From: Hypsibius dujardini
Taxonomy: Eukaryota > Tardigrada > Eutardigrada > Parachela > Hypsibiidae
Length of the DNA: 39,887 bases
Direction: 5' to 3'
NCBI GenBank assembly: GCA_001579985.1
Contig: LRSR01002399.1
Coordinates: 1-39,887 of the forward strand
Shown: positions 20,234 through 30,278 of the stretch, one piece after another
Numbering within the stretch: the stretch's first letter is position 1
How the letters are laid out: the number at the start of each line of letters is the position of its first letter
Notes under the pieces: model-generated
Seen by the model: only the letters and a program-made list of their open reading frames with translations
Database searches by the model: none
Told to the model about the DNA's origin: nothing
Translations under genes and position numbers: made by a program

Positions 20234-20538
20234 CAAGGAAGGCTGATCTTCTTTATCAACATGAAACACTGAATGACATATTCACTAGCATTACTGCCGT
20301 TGTGATTTGTTACTTGGCTGCCTAAAAGGAAAACTGCCGGAAAACAACAACAACAAATTGTGATATTCATATTCGGAAGTAGTAGACAGCCACAAGAAAC
20401 ACTGGCAGTCGATTGAGTTACGCGATGTCTTAGTGCATTTAAAAAAAACCAGAAATTATGAGTCCATAACGCCAAAACGTAAGGGATCGTAGTTGAGTTG
20501 ATAGATTGGAAAATAGAAGCTTACTGGAGAACGACGTT

Positions 20539-20931
20539 TTACTTGGTCCAAGACACTTTTGGGATGTCATAATGCTCAGATAGGGAGTCGAGGTGCTTGT
20601 TGAAATCTTCCACCTGCTGCTTATGGGACTTCTCAGCTTTTTTCAAAATCCGGCCCATTTGTCGCTTCTCCTGTTGCTCTTGAAACTTCAGCTCAGCCTT
20701 GGTCTTCGTCACTACAGGAGGTGCACGCGAAGATCCCTCCGCGCTGCCAGTCGCCTTCCTCGAAGTCACATTCCCCACCGTCGTCGTCGTCTCTGGTTCC
20801 TTCTCCCTGTATTCCACCGAACTGGACGAGGCCTCTGACTTCTTCTTCTTCTTCTTGATGCCCGCATCCAGCGGTCCCTTGCTCTTCAGCTTGAGGGAAC
20901 TCTTCACGACATGTGCATACTGATCCGACAT
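20539..20931 (-). CDS. FAM32A: FAM32A ortholog
   Basis: Single-exon ORF of 130 residues from ATG 20931. It has a Lys-rich N-terminal part (GPLDAGIKKKKKKSE), a Ser/Thr-rich spacer longer than in human FAM32A (112 residues), and the diagnostic C-terminus QEKRQMGRILKKAEKSHKQQ followed by VEDFNKHLDSLSEHYDIPKV and SWTK at the very end. In known structures the FAM32A C-terminus reaches into the spliceosome catalytic centre during exon ligation. The near-perfect ending argues for conserved function. Confidence 0.95.
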   Translation of the reverse strand: MSDQYAHVVKSSLKLKSKGPLDAGIKKKKKKSEASSSSVEYREKEPETTTTVGNVTSRKATGSAEGSSRAPPVVTKTKAELKFQEQQEKRQMGRILKKAEKSHKQQVEDFNKHLDSLSEHYDIPKVSWTK

Positions 20932-21640
20932 GATTCCACAATTAATTTCGCCCCCTCCGTCGAGCTAATAATCGCTAATACCCCGCAAATAAAGAATGGA
21001 GGATCAGGTTCTCAATGCGAAGCGGTTAGAACTGAAAAATGATCGCAGTGAATAAGACGCTTTGTGGTTGCGGGACTACAAGAACGGAGGACAAAATCTT
21101 ACCAGAAATGAGAAAAAGAGGTCCCAATGCGGTATTCCACTTCTCCAACGTCGTAAAACGAGAAATAGTTTCAACTGAGATCTAGAAAAAAGATATGGCG
21201 ATCCTAAGTGGAGGAAGTGGAATGCGAATGGAAATCAAACGAAGCGAGGATATTCGTGAAAATTGAAACATAAACAGAAAAACCAAAACATTGAAGGGCC
21301 ATGGCTGTTGTCGTTTGTATCCTCAAAAATCACAAACAGTAGGAGTCAGTACAGCAGGTGAAGGATGCCGTACTTCATCTATCAATCAACTAGCCACATA
21401 GAGGCACATCTACTGCAACGCCTAATCAGTGAATCAACTAATCACACCTCCATTTGGTTAAGGAATTTGTTCACAGTTCACTTGTCTGTTTTGCTTACCA
21501 GACAAAGTCTGGATTCATGTACAATCACACCTCCATTTGGTTGAGGAACTTGTTCACAGTTCACTTGTTTGTTTTGCTTACCAGAAAAAGTCTGGATCTA
21601 TGTAGACGTGACAGATCAGTACCAGAGAAAGGAATGCACT
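20932..21640. other. FAM32A upstream region with an 83-bp tandem duplication
   Basis: No gene found. Two copies of a unit of about 83 bp beginning ATCACACCTCCATTTGGTT lie at 21441-21606. The rest is unique sequence between FAM32A and the 3' end of DPM2. Confidence 0.7.
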
Positions 21641-22062
21641 CTAACATCGGGTGGCGCCCGATTCCACAAGTCCCAATCGAATGAGAAACCACAAAGCCGC
21701 GAGACAAGCCACCACTACCGTGCCGGAAGCGATGCTGGGAAGAATTATCAGCAGCGGGTTAGGAATCAATTTCTTCAGAGGCGTATCATCATCCAAAAGC
21801 GGCTGAAAAAAATCAAGTTCCGCTGAATTTTTGTAGCAACTGTTTTTTACTTTAATTGTCGATGTCAATGTTACGTGCAAAGTTAGTCAATTAAAATTGT
21901 TATTACCACGAGAACAGTCCAAATGAAAAATAGCGAATATCCAATTAACAAGGTCGTCAATAAAACATTCCCCCAATATCGGTAGACATTGCGTGGAGCG
22001 GAGCGGGCGCGGAGCGGAGCGGGCTTTTGGACTAATGAATGCCCCTTCGACCCATCTGTCAT
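21641..22062 (-). CDS. DPM2: Dolichol-phosphate mannosyltransferase regulatory subunit (DPM2)
   Basis: Exons 22062-21907 and 21802-21641, phase 0, donor GTG|GTAATA, acceptor TTTTTTTCAG. 105 residues from ATG 22062. Two membrane segments: NVLLTTLLIGYSLFFIWTVL and PLLIILPSIASGTVVVACLA, separated by PLLDDDTPLKKLIPN, which lines up with the PFIDSQH..KYFLP loop of DPM2. The N-terminus is about 20 residues longer than in human DPM2. DPM2 is an ER membrane protein that stabilises the DPM1/DPM3 enzyme making dolichol-phosphate-mannose. Similarity is moderate, but length, topology and loop agree. Confidence 0.75.
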
Positions 22063-22188
22063 CGTCAACGAATGATCACTATGATGGGAGACATAAGTAC
22101 GAAAAACTCATAAGCATCCGGAAAAGAAACACTTGATCTTCGTTTCGCTCTTCATTAACTACAATCAATCGATCGATGAAAGTGTTCT

Positions 22189-22337
22189 TACAGTGAACGT
22201 TTCCTGAGATTCGAACGGTTACGTGAGTTTATTTCTATCGAATCGTTTGCTCGTAGCCGGCCGTAACTAGTTTGGAGTTTGAGACAGTTAAGTAGAAACG
22301 ACACGGACGTCGTTCGAATCTCAGGACTTTCACTGTA
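22189..22337. mobile_element. Tc1/mariner-type MITE, 145 bp, in the DPM2-TEX2 divergent region
   Basis: TA, then CAGTGAACGTTTCCTGAGAT at 22191, and the inverse CTCAGGACTTTCACTG then TA at 22337. Terminal CAGTG with TA flanks is the Tc1/mariner signature. The arms pair over about 28 bp with a two-base gap. It lies in the shared upstream region of DPM2 (-) and TEX2 (+). Confidence 0.8.
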
Positions 22338-22731
22338 CAATAGAAGTCCTCATATTTTGCGTACGTCACAGGCGCCTTTGAACACGTTTGCCCCATAACG
22401 AAACTGTTCCGAGACAAGGCAGGGAATAGAAACGGGCTTGTGACTTCTACTGTATTGCAGCCTGCCAGCTTGTGCTGTGGAACACCCCGCCTGACAGATG
22501 GGCCAATGGGCTTTCTCAAATTCCGGAAATTCCATAAGCCCGCCTCCACCAGCTCTGCCGAACATTGTTGATGACGTAGCGAAAATGGGGAATAACCGAA
22601 ACAACACACAGTTTGTCTCTTTCCGGCGAGGTGAAGACATTTTAAACTCTAACTGGAACTTTCACGAAAACTTGTTCGCAACGCTTGAAAATTTTCACTA
22701 TTGCTTGAATTATTTTTTACAGTTCGTAAGG

Positions 22732-25115
22732 ATGGCTGCACCCTCGGAGATACCACCGGGCATTAATTACCGGTACATCAAGCGCGAAGTGACCAGCGTT
22801 GCTCCGCCCGCCGTGGATCCTCTTCCCCCGGTGTGTGGTGATGGAGCCAATGCTAACGGATCTCCCGAAAAGCTGCTTGATCGCTTGCTGGACTTTAACC
22901 GTCATGTCGAACACATTGCCCAGGTGGAAGCAATTTTAATGGCGGACATGGGATTGTCCAAAAGCGATGCAGGTATTATTAGCGTCTTCGATTGATTGGC
23001 TTGATTGGCTTGATTACCATGTGTGTTTTGTCCGATTGATTGGCTTGATTGCCATATGTTTTGTCCGATTGACTGGCTTGATTGCCATATGTTTTGTCCG
23101 CCATATGTTGCCTGATGAATTGAGAATTTATCGCCTCAACTCTTTTGTCGCAGGCGTGTTTATCCGAGCTGGCGTGGATGCAGTTTTTGGAAGACTTGAG
23201 GACGACGCGGCGTACCAAATCAAATCTCATGATTCTGTCGCTGGATTTTGGATGAACGAACTCCAGTAAGCAAACCAGCTGCTCTGTGTAGTTGTTACGC
23301 ATTGGTTGGTTGCAGTTGAACTAGAGCCGAATTCTGGAGTATTTTAGTAACAGGGAAAATGTTGTTGCTTGCTTTCCAGGGAGGACTTTGACGAGGGGAA
23401 GTATTTCCTCGATCGTACGAAAACGGTTTTTGTCAGCTTCGAAGGCACCAGCATCCGGATCAGGAAGCCCAACCACAGAATCGTTCCACGCTTGGCCATG
23501 TACGATGAAGTGTCCAAGGACATTGGCGAAGTCCAGTTCGCGGGGGAGCGCGTCTACAATCTTTCTGGTGCAGATGTGTTCCTTCTCCCTCTGGATGTGC
23601 CGGTCAAGATCCGCTGGCTCTGCCGCTTCCCCATCGCCATCAAACTGCAGGTGGCAGCACGTGTGACGGACAACAAGACGATCGTGGTGGAGGGTGACCA
23701 GAAGGATGATCGCTTTTTGGGGAAAGACGAAGCGACCTTGATTCTATTCGCACGCTGCGATCGTGAGAAGGAGGAGCTGTTTTGGAAGTTTATGAGTGCC
23801 AGTGGGAAGACACCGTATCGCTTGACGTCGACGCAGTTCCAACTACCGAGCAAAGCCACGCCTCTCAACACGTTCTTCGCGCGGTGCTTTGCTGATTTCC
23901 TGGTCGATCCGGTGTGGAAGAAGGTCATGAAAGATAAGATTCAATCGAAGCTGCAGCAAATCAAGCGACCGCATTATTTGGAGGAGCTCCGAGTTGTGGA
24001 ACTCGATTTGGGGAAGAACCTCCCGACGTTTGGGCAGGTGCGTTGACTGGTCATTGTGTCCTGATGATTTGTGCAGTGTTCGACCATTTTACGGTAGTTT
24101 GCTGGTAACGCCAACTAAAACTACTTCCTTACTCCGAAGTACATTGGCTTCTTTTTTTACAGGTATCGGAGAAGATAGGCATAGATCGTCTCGGTGTGTG
24201 GTTTGAAATCGAGTCCTTCGAGCTTCAAGGTCCGATTCGGATCACTTTGGCTACCAGCTTGAATTTGCTTAAATTGACTGGCAAGGCCGACAAGAAGGTG
24301 AGCCTTAATGTTTCGGAACTTGTTACGCGGTCTCTTCGATTTCATTAATGTTTAATTGTTGGGATGGCTTCAGGAAAACGTTCCAGTGGATGAGTCCAAG
24401 CTGGAGGGGGAGGAAAAGAAACGTTGGACCTATTCCACTCTTGGGGATTTGTATGGCGGTTACGAGGAGGATGAATTCGAAGAGGAGACTGACATGCCGG
24501 ACAAGGCGAAGCCGAAATTGATGCGTTTTGTCGAGGTATGAGAACCAGCGGGAATATTCGCACTGTGTATGATCCGTTTCTAATCTGCTTCTACATGAGT
24601 CGACTACCATTGCGTTTGTGTTTTGTTGGTGTTAGACCATCGCTGAATCCAAGGCGTTCCAGTACGTCAGTGAAATCGGAGTCATCCGCCGTGCTCTGCA
24701 AGATGTCAGCGACACTGAATTGACCGTCACCGTTGAGATCGAGCTGATCAAGGGTCGCTTGGCTTTGAACATTCCCCATCCGCCCAGCGACGTATGTACC
24801 GAGTCACGCCGAGTAATTGTCGGCTTTGCTCGTTGATTCTCTGTTTACCTAACGGTATTCCTGTTTCAGCGCTTGTGGTATGGTTTCCTGCCAGTTCCGA
24901 CGTTGAATTCCAAAGTGATTCCTAAAATGGGAGAGAAGGACGTCAAATTCACAATGGTGACCGACTGGCTGGAGAAGAAGCTCGTCAGCGAATTCCACAC
25001 CGTTCTGACTATTCCCAATATGGATGACATCACGATTCCCTTTGCCAACAGCGGAATCGACCCAGCAGAGTATCGGCTGTCGAAACTGAACGATTTGGTT
25101 TTAAAACTGACATAG
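22732..25115 (+). CDS. TEX2: TEX2-like SMP-domain lipid-transfer protein (short form)
   Basis: Exons 22732-22972, 23154-23265, 23380-24037, 24163-24297, 24374-24535, 24636-24791 and 24870-25115; 569 residues, all phases consistent. ATG 22732 lies 9 bp after an acceptor-like TTTTTTACAG, so a 5' UTR exon, or a further coding exon, may precede it. Residues about 125-255 match the PH-like region (FEGTSIRIRKPNH, RLAMYDE, LFARCDREKEELFWKF). Residues about 280-560 match the SMP domain (FFARCFADFLVDPVWKK, LEELRVVELDLGKNLP, DRLWYGFLPVP, VTDWLEKKL, IPNMDDITIPFANS). Human TEX2 has about 1,100 residues with a long disordered N-terminus and ER membrane anchor; neither is visible here. SMP proteins shuttle lipids at ER contact sites. 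Confidence 0.9.
22985..23100. repeat. Minisatellite in TEX2 intron 1
   Basis: Three degenerate copies of a unit of 36-42 bp containing GATTGGCTTGATTGCCATAT and TTTTGTCC. Confidence 0.85.
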
Positions 25116-25475
25116 TACCATTGGCAGTAACGACTTTATTCAGCTTCTCGTGATCTATATAACTTTTTGATTTCCATTTTAAAGTCTCACGCAACACCGC
25201 TTCACGTTTGGCCTTTTTCTGGGCCCTCATTCCACGTTTTCATCCGGTTTTCTTCCTATTGCAGCTTCTCTGGTGCACGTAGTCTCAACAGTGACCACCC
25301 CCTCCATCCACAGGAAAAATAATTTATTCTGATGATACTGTGCCGAGATGACTGCTACTTGTGAATGTACATGTAAATTAAAAAAAACACAACATGGGTC
25401 TGCAAGAGCAAACGGACGAAAGAGACGTGCAGGAAAAAAGGTAGCGCAGTGTGAAAAACGGTTTGTAAAACAAGA

Positions 25476-28400
25476 TCAAACTCCCCGATTGGGCAATTTC
25501 TTCACTTTATAAATCCTAACGAGCCAATGCTCTGACGTGAAGGCTTCCTCCAGACGGTCCAGCTCAAAGTCCTTATTGCCAATCTCCACATTCCGAACGC
25601 GATCATAACCAGCCGGCTTGCCTACAAACCACCAAAGAGCACTAAATGATACACTGCTCGAACAATCATGAAGGCAAAATGGAATGGGGTTGGAAGGCGA
25701 CTACAACGAACCTCCTTCGGTGTAGACATCGCCGAAACGGTAGTAACACAGCTTGTACATCAAACAATTCAGCAACACAGGAGAGCCTTCCCGGTCGACA
25801 CGGAACTCGCCGGAGGAAGTGTAGTAATCGTTCTCCTTGATGTCAGCTCCGCGGTCGGTCGACCCACCAATACGGACCATCCACAGAAACTTGTTGATGT
25901 CTGGAAGCGATGAAAAACATCACTCCATTTGCAGTCGCAACACAATAAAACGCCCTGCCGGCAAACGAAATGACTCTACACACCATCGGAAGAGTAGCCC
26001 GTCAGACCGCCAAATATGACCAAGACATAGTCCACATCCAGCTCCTGCATGATCTTGTAGGCTCTGTCTTCCGGTCTCGACATTGCCTGACCGACCTGCG
26101 AGATGTGCGTGTTGTTCCATGTATTGTTGTCCACCAGAATCGTTCGATTAGCCATCGCAGTGATCTGAACGGAAAAACAACCTCGTTAAAAAAAGGCAAC
26201 ATACAAAACCGCCACAAAGGTGACCCAACCTGATAGCCGTAATCCCACCAAGACATCACCTTTGCGTCCTGTAAGAATAGGAAGAAACCTCGAATTGATA
26301 ATGTTCCTGCGTGTTAAGACCAGACTTCTGATAAGGAAGCCAGGTTTGGCACAGAGAAAAAAGTAACAATTTAGCGACAGTAAAAATTGAACCGAAGACA
26401 GGCAGTCTTGGCACAGAGTGCAATCGCATAAATCAACAAGATATCAATGCGAACAGCAGGCAGAGCACACAGTACCTCAGCGGTGTTCATCCTCAACCAG
26501 TAATAGGCCTCTCGGAAATCGTCAAAGATGATTCGGTCACCGCCGCCGCCACGAGCTGACAGGACAATGGAGGGGCTGCTGTACGCTTCCGAAGTCACCC
26601 ACACGCAATGCCAAGCATAGGACGCAAGGAAAATTGTCATCAGGCAGCACATCGCCGTTCCAACCTGCAAGGACAGCTTCTTAAGGCAATAGTCTTAACT
26701 ACCTTCTATGCCAAAACACGATGGCAATTTCGTCAGACCTCGCTCTTCATCCAGTAGTGGGTCTCAGCACGTCGGTTTTTCTTCTCCGCCGCAGTTTCAG
26801 GCTCAGCGTTGCGTGCGTAGATGCACAGGATCGCAGAGATGCCGATGCCAGAGAGGACGCACATGACAGGCGCCAACACCAGCATCAGACGAACCATCAC
26901 ACCGGCGAAGTAGATGCTGGTCACCCCGTACATGATAATGAAAATGTTGGCATCCGTCAACTTCTTGAAGCAATAGTACATGCCGACTGTTGAGAAAAAT
27001 GAAGAGGAACACTCATCACAACCAATCATCAGAATCAAAGCAGGGTATAAAAACTCGCCACCAGTCCACTTACCGGGAAACATAAAGACCAAGAGCTGAA
27101 GATCAAAATAAAAGGACGACCAAGCAGTCGGCTGATGCTCGGATACGGACGCGATGATGGGGATGTTGTTCTTGGCGTATGACGGATCCAGCAGTGAGTA
27201 AAATCGACCGGTCCAGGGAGCAATCTTGCCGGTGATTGAGAGGATAAGCGCGGCAACTCCGACGGCACCACCAACCACAGCCGCAACAGACTTGATGAGA
27301 ATGCCAAAGTTCTCGGACGACATTTTGGATTTGAGGTATTCGACGAACGCGTAAAGCTGGCAGATACCGAAAACTCCAAAGGCCTAAACGATGCCATCGT
27401 TTTAGCGTCACAGCAGACCTCTGATAATCGCAGGGTTTGTTCGCTACTGGGTTCTTGTATTCACTTACGGCCATATGTTCACTGGTCTGAACCGGTTGGA
27501 ATCCCACAAAAGGAATCTGCATGGAGAGCATGGTTCCAATGACATACACCTGCAGCAAAAAGACAGATCTTAAGTCAGACTACACCGGAAAATCACAAGT
27601 TAAAGCTTTGTTAGACGAGCTTCGATCTCGTGATTCTGCACCAGGAAAGGTATTCGGATAGATTGCACATTGGCTGCCGAAATTGCTATCCTGGAAGTAA
27701 CCAATGAATCATACCGTCGAATATGCCACGTAGATCTTGTGAGAGAAGCGACCTGTGCAGACCAGAGCAAGTACATGCAATGGGATCAAGTTGATGAGGA
27801 AGACATAACCTCCCCAGCTGGAAACCTACGAAACAAATGTCGACAATGACTTTAGACATCGACAAATACAAAAAACTTTGCGAGATACAACAATACGAAC
27901 CAAATAACACGTACCATGTAGAAGTAGGCAAGAGCGCAAGCAGTCGACCAGTAGATGGACCCGGTCTTGACCGACTTTATCCACAGGTAATAGGTGAGCA
28001 ACATGCAAAAGATGGCAATGCCTTCATTGTCGTACGACCCAGCGACCGAACGAGAAATGTAGCCGGGAACGATGGAGATGAGTGCCGCCGCAACTAAGCC
28101 CGCTGCGGAATCCTACAAACAGCCGTGAGCATAAACGGATCAGTGGAACAACAATTCCAGTGCTAGTGGTTAATGAGCGAACCTTCAACTCCTTAGTCAA
28201 CAGGTAGGTGACGATGACGGTGAAACTGGAGAAGATGGGAGCAAAGAAGACACACACATTCCGGACGTCAATGCTGAGATGGAGCGTATTGAGTACGTAG
28301 TGGAGCACGGAGGCGGTGACCATCAGACCTACGAAAAAAGTTTTACTTCAGAATTCTGTTTCTTGTGTCCCAAACTTAAATGGTCTTTTTCAGTAAACAG

Positions 28401-29331
28401 TGAAAGTGATTTTCGAAAGTGTGGAAACGCTTTTGCGAGGGTGTGATTATATGCTCACCAGAAATAGTGAACTTATCGTGAACCTCGCCTAACTGAACCA
28501 TTAATCAATCGATCAAACTAATCAATCGATTAAACTAATCAATTGATCAATCGATCAAACTAATCAATCGATCAAACTATCATCTCGAGCATTTTGGAAA
28601 CACATGCCATGCCTCAACAAAAGACCAATCAATCGCCCGCAGCCATATCAAACCAAGCGACTGCTCAAACAATCAATGGAAAGCAACTATTTAAAGCAAA
28701 CTAAAATATCCATCGAAAAATTACCTGGATAAATCGTTCCACCAATGATGCGGCCCAGCGGATACCATGCGCGATCATCAAACCAATTGTGGAACTTATA
28801 GTAGCCTTCTTCCGCGAGATATTTCGTCGTTCGGTAATTAAAATAGGGATCAAACTCTGCAATCAAAAGAAAGTGTTAATAGAAAAAATTCTCCTTTACA
28901 AAATAAAGGATTAAGGTGGCTATCTTACCATGGATCACTGACTCGTAACGAAGTACGGAAAACAAGCGCGTGCTGAATGCTGCAAGGAAAAAGTGGAAGA
29001 AAAATCGTCAACGTCACCGGAAACCTCAAAGACGTGGGGGGAAAACAATTAAATTTCACCTTACGGCCTTACCCATAATGCAGCTGACAGTGAGAATGAG
29101 CAGCTTGAGGTACGTCTCCTGCTGCTCCGTCGACAGATTAAGGTATTCGGCGATGGAAAACTCCTTGCTTTTAGTCGACGACGCGGATGTGCCATTGCTC
29201 TCACGGGAAGGTGCATTTTTCCCTGGAGTTGCGCGAGATTCCCTCGCAGAAACCTGCTCGAACAGATTGCTTACAGCGCGGCCCTCCAATTTGCATGCTG
29301 ATTTGATCGCACTAACCTTTGGGGCGCTCAT
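25476..29331 (-). CDS. STT3A: Oligosaccharyltransferase catalytic subunit STT3A
   Basis: Fourteen exons: 29331-29073, 28979-28929, 28856-28725, 28328-28183, 28112-27915, 27825-27715, 27549-27469, 27383-27074, 26986-26739, 26664-26476, 26268-26230, 26164-25984, 25900-25712 and 25621-25476. Together they give 759 residues with every phase matching. Key motifs: [10 protein letters not shown] (first acidic metal motif, Asp 106), [31 protein letters not shown] (residues 581-588, acceptor binding) and [11 protein letters not shown]. The short C-terminus ([10 protein letters not shown]) and the [14 protein letters not shown] form identify STT3A rather than STT3B. The enzyme transfers the lipid-linked glycan to Asn-X-Ser/Thr in the ER lumen, acting at the translocon. 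The N-terminus is about 57 residues longer than human STT3A. It is convergent with TEX2, 360 bp apart. Confidence 0.97.
28498..28580. repeat. ATCAATCGATCAAACTA array in an STT3A intron
   Basis: Four to five copies of CTAATCAATCGATCAAA in the intron between exons 28856-28725 and 28328-28183. Confidence 0.88.
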
Positions 29332-29667
29332 TTTTTAATTGAGCAGGGAAGGGAATATAACGGCCACCGAAGGAGCCAGGGAAGAACCTCAACGAAGCTG
29401 TTTACTGAGACTTTGAATGCCAGCTGCTTGCTTCCTTGCTGCGTCGACAGACAGGCCGGCTAGTTGAACACGTAAAATCTTCTCGCTTATACACACTCAC
29501 GTGTGAAGCCTTTCACGCCGAATAGGAACACACCCCACTCCGGTCTTTTCAATAGAGATGCTTCACTTCGTTTGGCTTATTATTTCTGTTGACGTGGAAT
29601 GATATTGCAGATAGAGAGGAGGGGGACGTGGGGCGCCACCAACGTTCCGGCTTGACCCAAGTACTAA

Positions 29668-29824
29668 TACTGTACTGTCGCGATTCTAACGGCCGTTTTT
29701 TGGCCCTACCAGTAAATTACGACCCCCGGGTCCGGGCCGAGCTGGAATTGAATCCGTGACGTCACAGAGTCTTGCACGGGGGAGGCGGGGCTAAGCTGGC
29801 CGTTAGAATCGCGACAGTACAGTA
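29668..29824. mobile_element. MITE family D, copy 1
   Basis: Perfect inverted ends of about 27 bp, left TACTGTACTGTCGCGATTCT. The interior is GC-rich (ACGACCCCCGGGTCCGGGCC, GGGGGAGGCGGGGCTAAGC). It sits upstream of STT3A. A related, expanded copy lies at 30731-30996. The rest of 29332-29667 is presumed STT3A promoter. Confidence 0.85.
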
Positions 29825-29974
29825 CTAGTACGAACACTTTTGGGAAATCTGTTACATCTCATTTACGCTTTGCATTAAGAAAATAAAAAAGTTCAATTGA
29901 AAACTGCTCTCTTTACTAGCAAGTTATGCGCAGAGAGAAAATTACAGTTATTCATAATATACGCAAAGTCGCTT

Positions 29975-30145
29975 ACAGTCAACGACAAGATTGAGTACAC
30001 TGAAGGGTCCGGGGAATGGGCAAAAGGGGCGGAGTATGGGGTGGTTTTCAAACAATCGAACAATCAACCACCTGACTACCCCCTGCTCCGCCCCTTTTGC
30101 CCATACTCCGGACCCTCCAGTGTACTCTATCTTGTCGTTGATTGC
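29975..30145. repeat. Long imperfect foldback of about 170 bp
   Basis: The left arm has CAACGACAAGATTGAGTACA and GGGCAAAAGGGGCGGAG; the right arm has their inverse (CTCCGCCCCTTTTGCCC, TGTACTCTATCTTGTCGTTG). The arms pair over about 70 bp with mismatches; the loop is near 30045-30065. It is probably another palindromic MITE family. Confidence 0.82.
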
Positions 30146-30278
30146 ACACTAGAGTAGGAAGATCGATTAGCAGACCGCAAAGTACTAATATGCGTATACG
30201 CGGATGCGTGTTCGAGATACCACTGAGTTTCAGATTTCGTGCTTATGAAAATTCGAGTCGTGTAAAATAAGAATAATT

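Noticed and set aside
22300-22340. GTTCGAATCTC resembling a tRNA T-loop
   Set aside because: It is the arm of a TA-flanked inverted repeat; no cloverleaf can be drawn around it.
21641-29331. DPM2 and STT3A as a functional N-glycosylation cluster
   Set aside because: They are separated by TEX2 and neighbour unrelated genes; proximity in a compact genome is expected by chance.
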